Assembly: GCA_964471755.1 (NCBI GenBank)
Contig: CAYYJM010000060.1
Location: 1 to 26,286, forward strand
Direction of reading: 5' to 3'
Origin: CAYYJM01 sp964471755
GTDB lineage: Bacteria; Planctomycetota; Planctomycetia; Gemmatales; Gemmataceae
DNA: 26,286 nt
This document shows positions 23,991 through 26,286 of the stretch, piece after piece. The translations under genes were made by a program, and so were the position numbers. The first letter of the stretch is position 1. Every line of letters begins with the position of its first letter. Under the pieces are notes generated by a model. That model had not been told where the DNA came from. It worked only from the letters and a program-made list of their open reading frames with translations, and did no database searches.

Positions 23991-24266
23991 ATGCGGTTCC
24001 TGATCGCTTACGACATCGCTGATCCGAAACGTCTGCGGCGGGTGGCCCGCTGCCTGGAGCGCCACGCCGTCCGCTGCCAGAAGTCGGTCTTCCTGTTCGA
24101 GGGGACCGAGGACGCCCTGGCGCGCCTTCTGGCCGCCGCCGAGGTCTGCCTCGACCGGGCTGCCGACGTGGTCCAGGCCTGGAAGCTGCGTGCCGACCAG
24201 CCGCTGCTCGGCGAGGTTCGCGGCACCGCCTGTCCGACGTACCCCGATTTTGTGGTCCTGTCCTGA
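23991..24266 (+). CDS. cas2: CRISPR adaptation protein Cas2
   Basis: Cas2 forms the dimeric core of the Cas1-Cas2 spacer integrase. This 91-residue protein has the family opening MRFLIAYDIADPKRLRRVARCLE with the conserved aspartate D8 after the first strand. It continues with GxxxQKSVFLFEG (CQKSVFLFEGT, residues 29-39), the second strand of the ferredoxin-like fold. The tail ACPTYPDFVVLS ends in a strand. Length is typical. It precedes cas1 by 49 bp, the reverse of the commoner cas1-cas2 order. Its ribosome site is inside the hairpin at 23946-23984, so its translation could be low or regulated. Confidence 0.93.
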   Translation: MRFLIAYDIADPKRLRRVARCLERHAVRCQKSVFLFEGTEDALARLLAAAEVCLDRAADVVQAWKLRADQPLLGEVRGTACPTYPDFVVLS

Positions 24267-24270
24267 ACAG

Positions 24271-24296
24271 CCCGGCACACCGGGCATCTCATGCCC
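24271..24296 (+). other. Two overlapping, mutually exclusive small hairpins between cas2 and cas1
   Basis: CCCGG-CACA-CCGGG (24271-24284) and GGGCAT-CTC-ATGCCC (24282-24296 in part) share the bases at 24282-24284, so only one can form at a time. They lie just after the cas2 stop and before the cas1 ribosome site. A switch between them is possible, but may be chance in GC-rich DNA. Confidence 0.4.
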
Positions 24297-24315
24297 TGCT
24301 CACGGAGATCCCCGC

Positions 24316-25320
24316 ATGCGTCGAGTCACGAAAATTGCCACGCCGATCGCTCATCTGGTCGGCCCTGGCAAGCTCAAGGTGGTCAACCGCCAACTCGCCT
24401 ACAGTACCGGCGACGAGGGGGGGCCACTCCGCCTGGACACGGCGGCCCTGAAGCGCATTCTCTGCTACGGCGGCGTCAGCATCAGCGACGCGGCCTTCGA
24501 GATCCTCTTTGCCCATGACATCGAGGTGGCCTGGTTGAGCCCGGTCGGTCAGCGCTGCCGCGGCCGTGTCGTCCGCTCCGACCCGGCGCATGCTTCCCTG
24601 CGGCTGATCCAGTATCGGGTTCTGCACGATCCGCAGTGCCAGCGTGAGGCGGCGGGCGATCTGGTCCGCGCCAAGTTGGCCAGCCAGCACAAGGCCGCCG
24701 AGCACTACCAGCGGCACGGCATTCCGGAGGTCGGCCCCGTCTTGCGACAACTGCGCGACCTGGGTGAGCGTTGCGGCGACGCCACTCTCGACGTCCTGCG
24801 CGGCCTGGAGGGCGGCGGCAGTGCCGCCTGGTTCGGCCTGTTCGCCCGGTTACTGGTGGCCCCCTGGCAGTTTCCGGGACGGGTGCGCCGACCGCCCACC
24901 GATCCGGTCAACGCCCTGCTCAGCCTGGGCTACACGTTCTTGTATACCCGGACTGTGGCCGCCTGCGAGGCGGCCGGTCTGGAGATCCAACTCGGGGCAC
25001 TGCATGAGTTTCGGCCCGGCCGGGCTTCCCTGGCCTGCGATCTGATGGAGCCCTTGCGCGTGTCGGCCGTCGATCGCTGGGTCGTGCTCCTGTGCAACCA
25101 GCAGCGGCTGGCCCCGACCGACTTCCAGCCCGACGAGGAACACGGTGGCCTGCGCCTTCAGCGGGAGACGTTCCCAGTGGTCCTGCGCGACTGGGAGGCC
25201 CACTGGCAGGCTGGCCCGGAGGCCGCGCTGGAGGAGCGAGTCGAGGCCTTCATCGCCTGGCTGCGCCGTCGGGACTCGTCGTCCGTCGCCACGCAACCGG
25301 AGCCGGACGTGGACGGGTGA
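24316..25320 (+). CDS. cas1: CRISPR adaptation integrase Cas1
   Basis: Cas1 inserts new spacers into the array together with Cas2. This 334-residue protein starts at ATG 24316 (GGAG at 24304-24307). The N-terminal beta domain shows LKRILCYGGVSISDAAFEILFAHDIEVAWLSPVGQ, in landmarks YGGVSIS (51-57) and DIEVAWLSP (68-76). The catalytic helical domain has the metal-binding residues E165 (GLEGGGSAAWFG), H230 (LGALHEFRPGRASLACDL) and D242, plus E245. NALLSLGYTFLYTRTVAA (199-216) is the usual NxxLxxGYxxL signature. All active-site residues are intact. It is a stand-alone Cas1, with no reverse transcriptase fusion of the kind seen in some type III systems. The leader and array follow on the same strand. 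Confidence 0.94.
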   Translation: MRRVTKIATPIAHLVGPGKLKVVNRQLAYSTGDEGGPLRLDTAALKRILCYGGVSISDAAFEILFAHDIEVAWLSPVGQRCRGRVVRSDPAHASLRLIQYRVLHDPQCQREAAGDLVRAKLASQHKAAEHYQRHGIPEVGPVLRQLRDLGERCGDATLDVLRGLEGGGSAAWFGLFARLLVAPWQFPGRVRRPPTDPVNALLSLGYTFLYTRTVAACEAAGLEIQLGALHEFRPGRASLACDLMEPLRVSAVDRWVVLLCNQQRLAPTDFQPDEEHGGLRLQRETFPVVLRDWEAHWQAGPEAALEERVEAFIAWLRRRDSSSVATQPEPDVDG

Positions 25321-25767
25321 GTCCGCCAGGGAGCGGCGGGAGTCAGCCTGATACGGCGACGGCGGCAGCTGTTGTTGTCCGTGCCGTGCGAGGCGGTTAC
25401 GATACCCAGGCCCGGGGCGATCTTTGACAACGCGGCAGGATGACAGCGAGCCCTTCTCGACTGGGCTGCCACGCCGCCCCGCAGACGGGGGGAGGCGGAC
25501 CGAGGCGATTTGCCCGGACCAGGGAGGGCCGCGGATGCCCGTTACGACAACCAGAGGTCGGTGCGACGGTTCGTTCCCCACCCTCCAAAAAGAACAGAAA
25601 TACAGTGGGGGTCTGGGGGAAATCGTAAACCGATGATCGGCAAGGGGATAGGTGACCCGTGCCAGGAATTCCTTCAGACAGTTGTAGGGACGATCGACAG
25701 AAACTAGGGGGGTGTGGGGAAAAACGCTTGCCAAGTCTTGATCTGCCAAGATAATAGGACGAGGACA
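25321..25767 (+). other. CRISPR leader region
   Basis: 447 bases without a convincing gene, between the cas1 stop and the first repeat, becoming more AT-rich toward the array. The open frames here (25424-25636, 25510-25707, minus 25397-25978) give translations without family resemblance and one runs into repeats. A GATCTTTGACAAC element lies at about 25420-25432 and may be a leader motif. An AGGAATTCCT palindrome lies near 25660. The orientation, with the array downstream and repeats ending ATTGAAAC, agrees with transcription on the plus strand. Confidence 0.7.
25728..25755 (+). promoter_or_regulatory. Candidate promoter of the pre-crRNA
   Basis: TTGCCA (25728-25733), 16 bases, then GATAAT (25750-25755). 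The expected transcription start, about 25762, is only a few bases before the first repeat at 25768. The GCCAAG hexamer occurs twice within the element. Confidence 0.5.
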
Positions 25768-26286
25768 GGCGCAGGGATGTGCGGCCGCTCAGCGGCCATT
25801 GAAACCCTCGGCACAAGTAGTTAATCATTCTACTCTTGTCGGTAGGCGCAGGGATGTGCGGCCGCTCAGCGGCCATTGAAACGGCGTCATGATGGTGTAC
25901 TCGCCTCGGTCGTTGGGATGTCGGCGCAGGGATGTGCGGCCGCTCAGCGGCCATTGAAACTCGTAAATCCACTCGCAATCACGGAAGTCGAGATGGATCA
26001 CGGCGCAGGGATGTGCGGCCGCTCAGCGGCCATTGAAACGGCCTTGCTCCAGCCCAGTTCGGCCCGCACGCTCTCGTGGCGCAGGGATGTGCGGCCGCTC
26101 AGCGGCCATTGAAACTTGTCATCGGGGTCGCATTCCACCTCCACCACGGCGTCGCGGCGCAGGGATGTGCGGCCGCTCAGCGGCCATTGAAACCACGCTC
26201 ATCGAGCGGGCGATACACACACAGTATCATCGGCGCAGGGATGTGCGGCCGCTCAGCGGCCATTGAAACGCCTCGTACTCGGCCAT
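25768..26286 (+). CRISPR. CRISPR array, at least seven repeats, continuing past the window edge
   Basis: Seven identical 38-bp repeats at 25768-25805, 25845-25882, 25923-25960, 26002-26039, 26078-26115, 26156-26193 and 26232-26269. The repeat starts GGCGCAGGGATGTGC, has the palindromic core GGCCGC-TCA-GCGGCC and ends ATTGAAAC, the eight-base end that would become the crRNA 5' handle. Six full spacers of 39, 40, 41, 38, 40 and 38 bases, plus 17 bases of a seventh. No repeat is degenerate, so the distal end has not been reached. Reading direction follows from the leader, the cas1 side and the ATTGAAAC end. No spacer was seen to match elsewhere in the window by eye. Confidence 0.98.

Noticed and set aside
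24271..24296. Riboswitch-like switch ahead of cas1
   Set aside because: The two alternative hairpins are small (5 and 6 bp) in GC-rich DNA, and no known ligand-binding pattern is visible, so it is listed only as a weak structural feature.
25876..26266. Open frames through the CRISPR repeats
   Set aside because: They translate the 38-bp repeat over and over and are explained by the array.

Overview
The window looks like a piece of a planctomycete chromosome, most likely Gemmatales/Gemmataceae-like and probably from a draft or metagenome assembly. It is GC-rich. It carries the planctomycete pair DUF1501 plus PSD1/DUF1549/DUF1553, a planctomycete-type toxin-antitoxin pair, and an Rpn-like protein with EQRLQGVPV repeats that I recall from Gemmata-type genomes. 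Three runs of exactly ten N (2324-2333, 11061-11070, 11807-11816) are scaffold gaps of unknown true length, and each falls inside a gene. The taxonomic call is an inference from family content.

Layout. (1) 2-1934, plus strand: the C-terminal part of the ferrous iron permease FeoB, a small Cys-rich FeoB-associated membrane protein and an unknown multi-pass membrane protein, closed by a good intrinsic terminator. (2) 5698-2003, minus strand: a ribose-type sugar ABC transporter (lipoprotein binding protein, double ATPase, permease). (3) 5837-6300: a type II toxin-antitoxin pair. (4) 6556-7434, minus strand: an Rpn/PD-(D/E)XK-like protein with a 27-bp tandem repeat. (5) 7626-10052: two tandem, paralogous secreted proteins with a CxxC at the predicted mature N-terminus. 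(6) 10202-13983: DUF1501 and PSD1 genes separated by REP-like hairpins. (7) 14366-15271, minus strand: a sigma-70-region-2-like regulator. (8) 15552-26286, plus strand: a type III-B CRISPR-Cas locus that runs off the end of the window.

The CRISPR locus reads csx15 - CARF/PD-(D/E)XK effector - cmr1 - cmr2 - cmr3 - cmr4 - cmr5 - cmr6 - cas2 - cas1 - leader - array of at least seven 38-bp repeats. The Cmr2/Cas10 protein has an intact GGDD polymerase motif but no HD nuclease domain. It is therefore expected to signal only through cyclic oligoadenylate. The CARF protein has the features of a Can2/Card1-type nuclease (an NGGQK ligand-loop-like motif, then a C-terminal E...D...ECK nuclease core). 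The first gene, Csx15, belongs to a family that I recall being linked to cyclic-oligoadenylate (ring nuclease) turnover. Together they could form a compact module: RNA-triggered second messenger, nuclease effector and off-switch. No cas6 is present in the window. Cas2 precedes cas1, and its Shine-Dalgarno sequence lies inside a strong hairpin.
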